A DNA stretch of 15,769 nt from Solirubrobacteraceae bacterium. Lineage in GTDB: Bacteria; Actinomycetota; Thermoleophilia; Solirubrobacterales; Solirubrobacteraceae. Location: positions 1 to 15,769 of the forward strand of contig JAEMSV010000084.1 in assembly GCA_016462625.1 (NCBI GenBank), in the 5' to 3' direction. Positions 1 through 6,150 of this stretch are shown piece after piece (the stretch's first letter is position 1; each line of letters opens with the position of its first letter). A model generated the notes under the pieces. That model ran no database searches, was not told the DNA's origin, and was given only the letters and a program-made list of their open reading frames with translations. The position numbers were made by a program, and so were the translations under genes.

Positions 1-4
1 GCAT
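1..4 (-). CDS. Possible start of a gene cut by the left edge
   Basis: An ATG lies at 4-2 on the minus strand, downstream of pyrF. An AGAGG Shine-Dalgarno-like sequence sits 5 nt before it (minus-strand read AGAGGACGGAATG). This would make it the next cistron of the HU-pyrF unit. Only one codon is inside the window, so nothing can be said about the product. Confidence 0.3.
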
Positions 5-46
5 TCCGTCCTCTTCGAAGACAGCGTGACGCGGGCTTCGGTCGGC

Positions 47-1042
47 TTAGCCTGATACGTCCCAGATCGATTTGCGCAACTCAGCGGCCGCCGCTTCAGC
101 ACTGGAAGTCGGGTCCGATCCGGTCTGCTCCCACGCGTTCACAAGCGCGCGCGAGACAGTGATCAACGCCGAGGCGCGACCGGCCGTGAACGCCGCGGCG
201 AGATCTTCAACCTTGCCGCCCTGCGCGCCGACGCCGGGAATCAGAAACACCGCGTGCGGCATCGCAGCGCGCAGGCGGGTGATGTGTGCGGGCTCGGTCG
301 CACCGACCACCGCGCCCAAAGATGAAAGTCCGGATTTGCCGACCATTGATGCGCCGACGCGCTCGACAAGTGCTGCGAGCCGGTCGCTGATCGTGTCGCC
401 GTCGCCCTGTTCGATCTTCAGGTCCTCGATGTCTGCGGCCCCGGGGTTGGAAGTTCTTACGAGCGCGAACACTCCCGCACCGTGTTGCCACGCCGATTCA
501 ACGAGCGGCTCCAACGAGTCGCCGCCCATCAGCGGATTGACCGTCGCGACGTCAGCACCGAGACCGGGCACGTCACCCCAGGGTGTCGGCGTGCTGCCGA
601 ACAACGACTGTGCATAGGCCGCGGCAGTTACGGGGACATCCCCGCGCTTGCCGTCGGCAATGACGATCAGGCCTTCTTGCTTTGCAGCTTGAACGGTCTC
701 GGCGAGCGCCCGATATCCGGGCGCGCCGAGCCGTTCGAAGCAAGCCATTTGCAGTTTCACGCCGACGCACTCTGCGCCGACGGCCGCGATCACCGATCTG
801 CAGTGTTCGGAAACCGCGTCTGCTGCGACATCCGCCGGCGTCCTGCCGGCCGACCCGGAGATTTCCCCGGGTTCTGAGGACGTCGCATCGGAGACCGCCT
901 TGGTCGCACCGTCAACGGCCTCGATCTGAGTCGGCCAAAGTTTGGCCGGGTCCGGATCGAGACCGAGGACGAGTTGACTCTCTCGTTTTTCAACGAGGTC
1001 AGCGAGGCGGTCGCCAAAGGGTTGATGCGAAGCCTCGATCAG
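47..1042 (-). CDS. pyrF: Orotidine 5'-phosphate decarboxylase (type 2 PyrF family)
   Basis: Catalyses the last step of UMP synthesis, decarboxylating OMP in the cytoplasm. Numbered from the proposed CTG at 1042 (331 aa), the frame shows LGLDPDP (Asp29, Asp31), which belongs to the substrate site, then the catalytic DGKRGD (Asp130, Lys132, Asp135), then VVGATEP and the phosphate-binding PGVGAQGG. A polar Ser/Ala/Glu-rich insert lies at about residues 38-75. The first GTG in frame is at 793 (residue 84), and starting there would delete LGLDPDP. Between 793 and 1042 there is no ATG, GTG or TTG in frame. The CTG at 1042-1040 overlaps the HU stop (CTGA), with AAGGG just upstream, and is the best available start. 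ATC at 1039 or a sequencing error are alternatives. The family call is secure; the start is not. Confidence 0.85.
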   Translation of the reverse strand: MIEASHQPFGDRLADLVEKRESQLVLGLDPDPAKLWPTQIEAVDGATKAVSDATSSEPGEISGSAGRTPADVAADAVSEHCRSVIAAVGAECVGVKLQMACFERLGAPGYRALAETVQAAKQEGLIVIADGKRGDVPVTAAAYAQSLFGSTPTPWGDVPGLGADVATVNPLMGGDSLEPLVESAWQHGAGVFALVRTSNPGAADIEDLKIEQGDGDTISDRLAALVERVGASMVGKSGLSSLGAVVGATEPAHITRLRAAMPHAVFLIPGVGAQGGKVEDLAAAFTAGRASALITVSRALVNAWEQTGSDPTSSAEAAAAELRKSIWDVSG

Positions 1043-1317
1043 CCGCCCTTGACGGTCTGCTTGAGCTTTGCACCGGCCGAGAACTTCGGCACCTTGCTGG
1101 CCTTGATCTGGATCGTCTCGCCGGTCTGCGGGTTGACGCCCTGACGTGCACTGCGGTCGGACACGCTGAACTTGCCGAAGCCGGTGAAGGCAACTTCGCC
1201 GCCACGCTTGAGGGTTTCGGAGATCGTGTCGAGCACTGCGTCGACGGCCTTGGCGGCTTCAGCCGACGTCAGATCCGTCTTTTCCTTTACCTGGGTGATG
1301 AATTCCTGCTTTGTCAC
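1039..1317 (-). CDS. hup: HU-family nucleoid DNA-binding protein
   Basis: Histone-like protein that binds and bends DNA as a dimer and compacts the nucleoid. The 92-aa product has the full HU signature at about residues 46-66 (GFGKF, then R, then GVNPQTGE), including the DNA-intercalating Pro63. It lacks the long Lys/Ala-rich C-terminal tail of mycobacterial HupB. The start is GTG at 1317, preceded 4 nt upstream by a very strong AGGAGG. A longer open frame to 1383 exists, but its extra 22 residues are Arg-rich and fall outside the HU fold. The GTG overlaps the stop of an upstream leader ORF (GTGA), and the HU stop overlaps the proposed pyrF CTG, so the three look translationally coupled. Confidence 0.93.
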   Translation of the reverse strand: MTKQEFITQVKEKTDLTSAEAAKAVDAVLDTISETLKRGGEVAFTGFGKFSVSDRSARQGVNPQTGETIQIKASKVPKFSAGAKLKQTVKGG

Positions 1318-1358
1318 AGTTCCTCCTCGAGAGGGATGAGGTTTGATTCGTCGGCCAA
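1314..1358 (-). CDS. Putative 14-aa leader peptide upstream of HU
   Basis: A short frame starts with TTG at 1358-1356 and encodes MADESNLIPLEEEL. Its TGA stop (1316-1314) overlaps the HU GTG start in a GTGA arrangement. GGAGGAG at 1370-1364 lies 7 nt upstream (counted from GGAGG), an ideal Shine-Dalgarno distance. The HU Shine-Dalgarno lies inside the last codons of this frame. I infer a coupling or attenuation leader, or a very small protein. No family is recognisable at this length, and chance cannot be excluded. Confidence 0.45.
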   Translation of the reverse strand: MADESNLIPLEEEL

Positions 1359-1408
1359 CGTAACTCCTCCGGCGGCGGAACATGCAGGATTCATGCGGGT
1401 TTGCGCGG

Positions 1409-1439
1409 AAAGTAGGCCGTTTTTCGTGATATATGGCAC
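1409..1439 (-). promoter_or_regulatory. Tentative promoter for the leader-HU-pyrF unit
   Basis: On the minus strand GTGCCA (1439-1434) and TACTTT (1414-1409) are separated by 19 nt, which is wide for a housekeeping promoter. They would place the transcript start near 1402, about 45 nt upstream of the leader TTG. Overlapping it, CGTG-N8-CACG (1440-1425) forms a short dyad around ATATAT. The match is weak; it is simply the most AT-rich part of the 161-bp gap between pmbA and HU. Confidence 0.22.
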
Positions 1440-1478
1440 GGCTTTGGAGGAATCCGCGTCAGAAGTGCGACTAAGCCG

Positions 1479-2834
1479 CTAAGCGATCGACATCTCTGCG
1501 ATCAGCAGCGGCGGCGTCAGAACGGAGCCGCCGAACGGAATCCAGCGGCGCTCAGCGCCCGCGGCCTGGACGCCGAGAAGCATCGTGATCAGGTCGCTGG
1601 CAATCGTCGCCTCGCGCACCGGTCCGGCGAGCTTGCCGTCCTTGATCTCGATGCCGCTCGCGCCGACCGAGAACTGACCGGACACGGGATTGACGCCGGA
1701 GTGCAGGCCGACCACGTTGGTCACGTAGAGACCGTCACCGGCCTGCTCAAAGAGTTCTTCGAGCGTCGCGCCGCCGGCACCGACGATCACATTGCTCGCG
1801 CCCGGGCCGGGTCCGCCGCGGTAGGAGCCGCGGCGCGCGCTGCCGGTTGATGCCTTGCCCGCCTCGCGCGCTGTGCGCGAGTCGTAGAGAAAGTTCTGGA
1901 TGCCGCCGCCCGCGATCAGGGGCGTGATGCGTTGCGCCACGCCTTCGCCGTCGAACGGCGCGCTGGACGGTCCGCCCGCGATCAAGCCATCGTCGGTCAG
2001 CGTGAGTGCCTCCGAGGCGACGGTCTCCCCCTCTTTGCCGACGAACGGCGACCGACCGCGCAGGACGGACTCGCCCGAGAGCGCGCCCGCAGCGATTCCG
2101 ATGAAGCTCGCCGCCGTGAACTCGTCGAGCACGACCGGCGCCTTGCGGCTCTCGGTGCGGCCGGCGCCGATCATCACGACCGCGCGTTCTGCGGCCTCAC
2201 GGCCGATGAACGCCGCGTCGAGTCCGCCGGGGCCGGTCGCGATGTCCAGACCGAGTCCGGTCATCAGTGCATCTCCGGTGCCGGCGAAGGCGGATGAGTA
2301 GGCGTAGGCGCCGGTCGATTCATAGGAGTCTGAGAACCCGTTGCTGTTGGCGATCGCGACAATCGAGCGCGCATCTGCGTAGATCGTCTGCTCGACCTGG
2401 CTGACGCGCTCGTCAAATGTGCGCGCTGCGTCATCGACGGCGATCGCGAACTCGACCTTGCGCGCCGTGTCCCAGTCGTCGAAATCCGCGGCGATCAGAT
2501 CTGCGGCGTCGCCGCGTCCGGTGTCCTCGGGGAGACCGGCGAACTCATCCGGGTCCGAGACCTCGGCGAGCTCGACGGCGCGGGCCGCGACGGCCTTCAG
2601 GTCGTCGTCTTTGAGCGAAGTCCCGAAGGCATATCCGCTGCGACCTTCCGACGCGAACGCTCGCACGCCGATCCCGCGACTGCCGGCCTCGGTGAGACTT
2701 TCCACGGCACGGTCGTAGACGCGGATCTCGACGTCGCGTTCATCCTGGCCGTAGCCCTCCGCCGAGCTGGCGCCAGCTTCGAGCGCGAGTTCGACGGCGC
2801 GGGCGGCCGCTGCTTGCAGTTCAGTCGCGCTCAT
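1479..2834 (-). CDS. pmbA: TldD/PmbA family protein, PmbA (TldE) subunit
   Basis: Non-catalytic partner of the TldD/TldE (PmbA) heterodimeric metalloprotease, which degrades unfolded or short peptides and, in some bacteria, matures peptide antibiotics. At 451 aa it matches the usual length of about 450. Family features include a GxGVRAFxxEGRSGYAFG stretch near the N-terminus, a GGGIQNFLYDSRTAREAG segment and a Gly-rich GPGPGASN segment in the C-terminal half. It has no HExxxH motif, as expected for this subunit. The ATG overlaps the tldD stop (ATGA), and GGGAGG lies 9 nt upstream within tldD, so the two subunits are almost certainly co-translated. No terminator is evident after its stop. Confidence 0.93.
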   Translation of the reverse strand: MSATELQAAAARAVELALEAGASSAEGYGQDERDVEIRVYDRAVESLTEAGSRGIGVRAFASEGRSGYAFGTSLKDDDLKAVAARAVELAEVSDPDEFAGLPEDTGRGDAADLIAADFDDWDTARKVEFAIAVDDAARTFDERVSQVEQTIYADARSIVAIANSNGFSDSYESTGAYAYSSAFAGTGDALMTGLGLDIATGPGGLDAAFIGREAAERAVVMIGAGRTESRKAPVVLDEFTAASFIGIAAGALSGESVLRGRSPFVGKEGETVASEALTLTDDGLIAGGPSSAPFDGEGVAQRITPLIAGGGIQNFLYDSRTAREAGKASTGSARRGSYRGGPGPGASNVIVGAGGATLEELFEQAGDGLYVTNVVGLHSGVNPVSGQFSVGASGIEIKDGKLAGPVREATIASDLITMLLGVQAAGAERRWIPFGGSVLTPPLLIAEMSIA

Positions 2835-4225
2835 GTCGCGGTGCCTCCCACAGTCAGCTCGCGGAGCAGGACGTGTGGCTGCCCGACTCCGGCGGGAACG
2901 CGTTGACCTGCCTTTCCGCAGTAGCCGGTCGCGAGTTTGAGGTCGCCGGCGATCGCCTCGATCTGCCAGAGCGCCGCAAGGCCGTTGCCGGTCAGCGTCG
3001 CGCCGGTCACAGGCTTGGTCACGCGGCCGTTCTCGATCAGGTAGCCCTCGGAGACGCCGAAGACGAAGTCGCCGGTGGCGGGCTCGACCTGGCCACCACC
3101 GAACGAGACGGCGTACAGACCGTTGCCGGCCGCTTCGATCAGGTCGGCGACCTGCTCGTCGCCCGGAGCGAAATAGGTGTTGGTCATGCGCGGGACCGGA
3201 AGATGGCGGAACGACTCGCGACGGCCGTTGCCGGTGGAAACGACGCCGTCCTTCTGCGCGCTGCGTCTGTCGTGCAGGAAACTTCCGAGCACGCCGTCCT
3301 GGAGGATCGGAATCTGCTGCGTCGGCATGCCCTCGTCGTCGATGCCGTCAGTGCCCCACTCGCCGGGCTTGCGGCCGTCGTCGTAGGCGTTGACGAACTT
3401 CGGCGCGAGCTGCTCGCCGAGCTTGCCGGCGTAGACGCTCGCGCCCTTCTGGACGGCATCTGCTTCGAGACCATGACCGACCGCCTCGTGGAGCAGCACG
3501 CCGCCGAATCCGTTGCCGACGACGACCGGCATCTTCCCGGCCGGCGCAGGCACCGCGTCCAGGGCCGTCAATGCTTTGCGCGCGGCGCTCGCAGCGACCT
3601 GCGTCGGGTCGTCCTCGAACAGCTCGTAACCGACGTGGCCGCCCAGTGTCTCGGTGCCGTTCTCGATCCGGCCGTCGCGTGCAGCGATCGCCTGGACGGC
3701 CACTCGCACGCGGATGCGGTCATCGCCCGTGGCCAGTCCGTCGGAGTTGTAGATCGTGACCGTTCGGCGGTTCTCGCCGTAGCCGGCAGAGACCTGCGTG
3801 ATCTCGTCACCCGCGGCGCGCGCGGTCTCATCGCAGGCGCGCAGCATCTCGATCTTCTTCACAAGCTCGACTTCTTCAGGCGGGAGCGTGACGAGTTGCG
3901 GGTTGACGCGCGACGCCTGTACGAGCGTCAGTTCCTTGGTCGAGCCGGATTTCGATGCCTGGGACAACGACTCGGCGAGCTCGAGAAGGTCGGGTTCCGC
4001 GAGCGAATCCACATGCCCGAAGTAGGTGGCGTCGCCAACGATCAGGCGGATGCCGACGCCCTCTTCGGAGCCGTCCGAGGCACCCTCCATGCGACCGTCA
4101 TCGAACTGCACTGAGAGCCCGTGCCTGCGCTCCGCATAGACCTCAGCGAAGTCTCCGCCGTTCTGCAATGTGCGCGCGATGACGCGCTCAGCGACGTCCG
4201 GGTCAAGCAATGAGGTCTGCGGCAT
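2831..4225 (-). CDS. tldD: TldD metalloprotease, catalytic subunit
   Basis: Zinc-dependent peptidase that works as a complex with PmbA (encoded next) in the cytoplasm. From ATG 4225 the protein is 464 aa (the E. coli homologue is about 480). The HEAVGH zinc motif spans residues 246-251, followed by GLEAD. The C-terminal GYCGKAGQ (Cys436) supplies the expected cysteine ligand, followed by the family-typical VGQPHVLLRELTVGG. Start choice: the frame is open to 4303, but the homologous region begins at MPQTSLLD. A TATAGT box 7 nt upstream of the 4225 ATG, with no Shine-Dalgarno, suggests a leaderless mRNA. No YcaO, lanthipeptide or similar RiPP gene lies nearby, so a general proteolytic role is the default. 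Confidence 0.94.
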   Translation of the reverse strand: MPQTSLLDPDVAERVIARTLQNGGDFAEVYAERRHGLSVQFDDGRMEGASDGSEEGVGIRLIVGDATYFGHVDSLAEPDLLELAESLSQASKSGSTKELTLVQASRVNPQLVTLPPEEVELVKKIEMLRACDETARAAGDEITQVSAGYGENRRTVTIYNSDGLATGDDRIRVRVAVQAIAARDGRIENGTETLGGHVGYELFEDDPTQVAASAARKALTALDAVPAPAGKMPVVVGNGFGGVLLHEAVGHGLEADAVQKGASVYAGKLGEQLAPKFVNAYDDGRKPGEWGTDGIDDEGMPTQQIPILQDGVLGSFLHDRRSAQKDGVVSTGNGRRESFRHLPVPRMTNTYFAPGDEQVADLIEAAGNGLYAVSFGGGQVEPATGDFVFGVSEGYLIENGRVTKPVTGATLTGNGLAALWQIEAIAGDLKLATGYCGKAGQRVPAGVGQPHVLLRELTVGGTAT

Positions 4226-4232
4226 GCGGCAA

Positions 4233-4238
4233 ACTATA
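4233..4238 (-). promoter_or_regulatory. Candidate -10 box of tldD (leaderless)
   Basis: The minus strand reads TATAGT, then 7 nt (TTGCCGC), then the tldD ATG. This spacing puts the transcript start at or next to the A of ATG. No convincing -35 lies 17 nt upstream (GCGATG). The box falls in the 17-bp gap between tldD and the divergent small gene. Confidence 0.45.
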
Positions 4239-4241
4239 TGG

Positions 4242-4403
4242 ATGGTCGTCAACCGCATCGCCTGGTCGGTCACGACAGCGCTTTTCGTGATCGTCTCGAT
4301 CACGCTGTTCCTGTACGGCTACGACGGGTACGGCGGAGTCTTCCTCGCCGTCGCCGCAGCCGCCGGAGTCAACCTGATTCCGTTCGGAAAAGAAAAGGTC
4401 TAG
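4242..4403 (+). CDS. Small two-segment membrane protein, unknown function
   Basis: A 53-aa protein beginning MVVNRIAWSV. Hydrophobic segments at about residues 6-27 and 31-48 are separated by a YGYDGYGG turn, and the tail is short and basic (GKEKV). The family is not recognised. Codons have the high G/C third position of the neighbours, which supports real coding. An in-frame ATG at 4224, with GAGGT 8 nt upstream, is an alternative start. However, the extra codons (ACT, ATA) are atypical and overlap the tldD promoter box, so 4242 is preferred. The gene is back to back with tldD and converges on rdgB; the two TAG stops share one CTAG. Confidence 0.6.
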   Translation: MVVNRIAWSVTTALFVIVSITLFLYGYDGYGGVFLAVAAAAGVNLIPFGKEKV

Positions 4404-4984
4404 GCCGAAAGCGAATCGAGCCAGGTGAGCAGGTCGCGCGCCGCACGGCCGCGGTGGCTGATCTTGTCTTTCTCTTCCTGCGTCAGCTCGGCCATCGTGC
4501 GCCCGTCGTCGTAGTCGTCGGGCACAACCGCGGGGTCGTAACCGAATCCGCCATCGCCGCGCTTCTCTTCGATCAGCATTCCGCGACAGCGGCCTTCGAA
4601 GACCCGTTCGCAACCGCCCGGCTCGACGTAGGCGACGGCGCACACGTATTCGACCGTCGCGTCGTCGGTCTTGGCGACCTCGGCCATCAGTTTGTCGAGG
4701 TTCGCCTCGTCGGAAGCGTCCTCACCGGCGTAACGAGCGGAGTACACGCCTGGCGCGCCGCCCAGTGCCGGCGCCTCGATCCCGGAGTCGTCCGCGATCG
4801 CAGCCATGCCCGTGGCCTCGGCAGCCGCGCGCGCCTTCACCAGCGCGTTGGCGGCGAATGTGTCGCCGGTCTCCGGCGGCAGCTCGACCTCGTCCGGGAG
4901 CGGCAGCACCTGCCAGCCCGGCAAGAGGCCGTTGAACTCACGAACCTTGTGTTCGTTGCGTGTCGAGAGGACCAGCTCTGGCAT
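4400..4984 (-). CDS. rdgB: XTP/dITP diphosphatase (RdgB/HAM1 family)
   Basis: Hydrolyses non-canonical purine nucleoside triphosphates (dITP, XTP) to monophosphates plus pyrophosphate, keeping them out of DNA and RNA. The 194-aa product has the family landmarks: STRNEHK (residues 7-13, nucleotide binding), ETGDTFAANALVKA (38-51), ADDSGIE (64-70, acidic catalytic/metal residues), GGFGYDP at about 144-150, and the C-terminal SHRGRA at about 176-181. It follows rph by 4 nt, the classic rph-rdgB operon. No strong Shine-Dalgarno is visible, so translation is probably coupled to rph. Confidence 0.95.
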   Translation of the reverse strand: MPELVLSTRNEHKVREFNGLLPGWQVLPLPDEVELPPETGDTFAANALVKARAAAEATGMAAIADDSGIEAPALGGAPGVYSARYAGEDASDEANLDKLMAEVAKTDDATVEYVCAVAYVEPGGCERVFEGRCRGMLIEEKRGDGGFGYDPAVVPDDYDDGRTMAELTQEEKDKISHRGRAARDLLTWLDSLSA

Positions 4985-4988
4985 GCGG

Positions 4989-5714
4989 TCAACCGGGAAG
5001 GTCGCCCCCGACGGCCGCGGCCTGAGCGGCGCGCAGCTCGGCGATGCCCTTGGCGGAAAGCTCGAGCAGCTCGTCGAGCGAAGCCTTCGAGAGCGGCGTG
5101 CGCTCTGCTGTGGCCTGGACTTCGACCAGACCGTCGTCGCCCGTCATCACCACGTTGGCGTCAACATCGGCCTGCGAGTCCTCGACGTACTCAAGGTCGA
5201 GCAGGGCCTGTCCGTCCACGATGCCCGCAGAGATCGCGGCGACCGAGGTGATCAACGGCATACGCGCGAGCTCACCGGCATCGATCAGCTTCTGCAGTGC
5301 GAGGTGCAGCGCCACGTAGCCGCCCGTGATCGAGGCGCAACGCGTGCCGCCATCTGCGGTCAGAACATCGCAGTCGACATAGACCGATCGCTCCCCGAGC
5401 AATTCCATGTCGATCGAGCAGCGCAGGCTGCGTCCGATCAGGCGCTGGATCTCCACTGAGCGGCCGTCCTGCTTGCCCTTGTCGCGGCGCTTGCGCTCGC
5501 CCGTGGAGGCAGGAAGCATTCCGTACTCGGCGGTGACCCAACCGCTGCCCTTGCCGGTCATCCACTTCGGGACGTTGGTGTCAACTGACGCGGTGCAGAT
5601 CACGCGCGTCTCGCCGATCGAAATCAGTGCCGAGCCATCGGCGGTCTTCACAAAGCCAGGTTCGATCGTGATCGAACGGGCTTCGTCTGGTGTTCTTCCG
5701 CTGTGTCGTGTCAT
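4989..5714 (-). CDS. rph: Ribonuclease PH
   Basis: Phosphorolytic 3'-5' exoribonuclease that trims tRNA 3' ends. The 241-aa length and the motifs fit the family: GRTPDEARSITIE at the N-terminus, ISIGETRVICTASV, GWVTAEYGMLPAST followed by GERKRRD, GRSVEIQRLIGRSLR (phosphate and RNA binding), DCDVLTADGGTR, and the DANVVMT block with catalytic acidic residues. The start at 5714 matches the usual MTR..GR..DE opening. There is no Shine-Dalgarno near the start. TATGAT lies 8 nt upstream and is embedded in a 9-bp-arm inverted repeat that abuts the ATG, which suggests a leaderless and possibly regulated promoter. First gene of an rph-rdgB operon. Confidence 0.96.
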   Translation of the reverse strand: MTRHSGRTPDEARSITIEPGFVKTADGSALISIGETRVICTASVDTNVPKWMTGKGSGWVTAEYGMLPASTGERKRRDKGKQDGRSVEIQRLIGRSLRCSIDMELLGERSVYVDCDVLTADGGTRCASITGGYVALHLALQKLIDAGELARMPLITSVAAISAGIVDGQALLDLEYVEDSQADVDANVVMTGDDGLVEVQATAERTPLSKASLDELLELSAKGIAELRAAQAAAVGGDLPG

Positions 5715-5743
5715 CGGCGGGGATCATATGACTCTCCCCGCCG
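5715..5743 (-). promoter_or_regulatory. Dyad centred on the -10 box at the rph start
   Basis: Perfect 9-bp inverted repeat: CGGCGGGGA (5715-5723) and TCCCCGCCG (5735-5743), separated by 11 bp. On the minus strand it contains TATGAT (5728-5723), 8 nt before the rph ATG; GTGTCA 16 nt further upstream could be a weak -35. The loop holds the palindrome TCATATGA. It could be an operator over the -10. If transcribed, it could be a hairpin at the rph start or a U-less terminator for the pilin gene 27 nt upstream. Confidence 0.5.
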
Positions 5744-5769
5744 CTGACACGCACAGCGCAAGCGCTTGG

Positions 5770-5991
5770 TCACATCAGCTTTCCGAGCGCCTTTGTGATC
5801 CCGCCGATCAGCTTGCTGCCGATCTTCGTGGCGAAGCCGAGGCCGTCGAGGCCCGTGACGATCAGTCCGATGCCCGTGCCGAGCACGACGGTCAGTCCGA
5901 CGTACTCGACCGTGGCCTGCCCGGCCTGGCCTCGCGCGGCGTAGTAGCGATCGGCCGCCCATGCCGCCAGTTTCAATGAAAGCTCCTGCAT
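5770..5991 (-). CDS. Flp-type (type IVb) pilin-like small protein
   Basis: A 73-aa protein with a prepilin cleavage motif. Gly24 is followed by QATVEY, which places Glu at +5 and Tyr at +6 of the mature protein, exactly the Flp/TadE pattern. A hydrophobic helix follows (VGLTVVLGTGIGLIVTGL), then a Gly/Lys-rich tail (GSKLIGGITKALGKLM). Cleavage after Gly24 would leave a mature pilin of about 49 aa. The ATG at 5991 has AGGAG 8 nt upstream. No Tad ATPase, prepilin peptidase, secretin or other pilin gene is visible in the window, so this is an isolated copy. It could be assembled by machinery encoded elsewhere, or be a diverged membrane peptide. Confidence 0.7.
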   Translation of the reverse strand: MQELSLKLAAWAADRYYAARGQAGQATVEYVGLTVVLGTGIGLIVTGLDGLGFATKIGSKLIGGITKALGKLM

Positions 5992-6131
5992 TTTCAGTCT
6001 CCTGTCTGGGATTCGAGAGGTCGCTTCCGATCTTCCAGATCCGCGCGTGACGGTTCAAGACCGCTTCTGACCAACTTTGCGACGGCGAGGTAAAACTTCA
6101 GCTCGCAGGTAAGTCCGTTGCTTGCCGGCGA

Positions 6132-6137
6132 TAGCGT
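6132..6137 (+). promoter_or_regulatory. Weak -10 candidate for the GT4 glycosyltransferase gene
   Basis: TAGCGT lies 13 nt before the ATG at 6151 and would give a leader of only about 5-7 nt. No good -35 was found. The 159-bp gap 5992-6150, shared with the divergent pilin gene, shows no other clear signal beyond the pilin Shine-Dalgarno. Confidence 0.25.
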
Positions 6138-6150
6138 TCGCGCTCTGTAG

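Noticed and set aside
1317..1383. Longer HU start at 1383 (extra 22 residues)
   Set aside because: The added residues are Arg-rich and outside the HU fold, while GTG 1317 has an optimal AGGAGG and gives the normal HU length.
2873..4114. Long plus-strand open frame (413 codons) antisense to tldD
   Set aside because: No family features and no start signals. It lies opposite a gene with a complete zinc motif, so it is a complementary-strand shadow.
2831..4403. RiPP (peptide antibiotic) maturation cluster built on TldD/PmbA plus a small peptide
   Set aside because: There is no YcaO, dehydratase, radical SAM, transporter or core-like peptide nearby. The small neighbour is a two-segment membrane protein, so general TldD/PmbA function is more likely.
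4238..5251. Plus-strand open frame across rdgB and the end of rph
   Set aside because: Arg-rich antisense shadow. rdgB and rph motifs are unambiguous on the minus strand.
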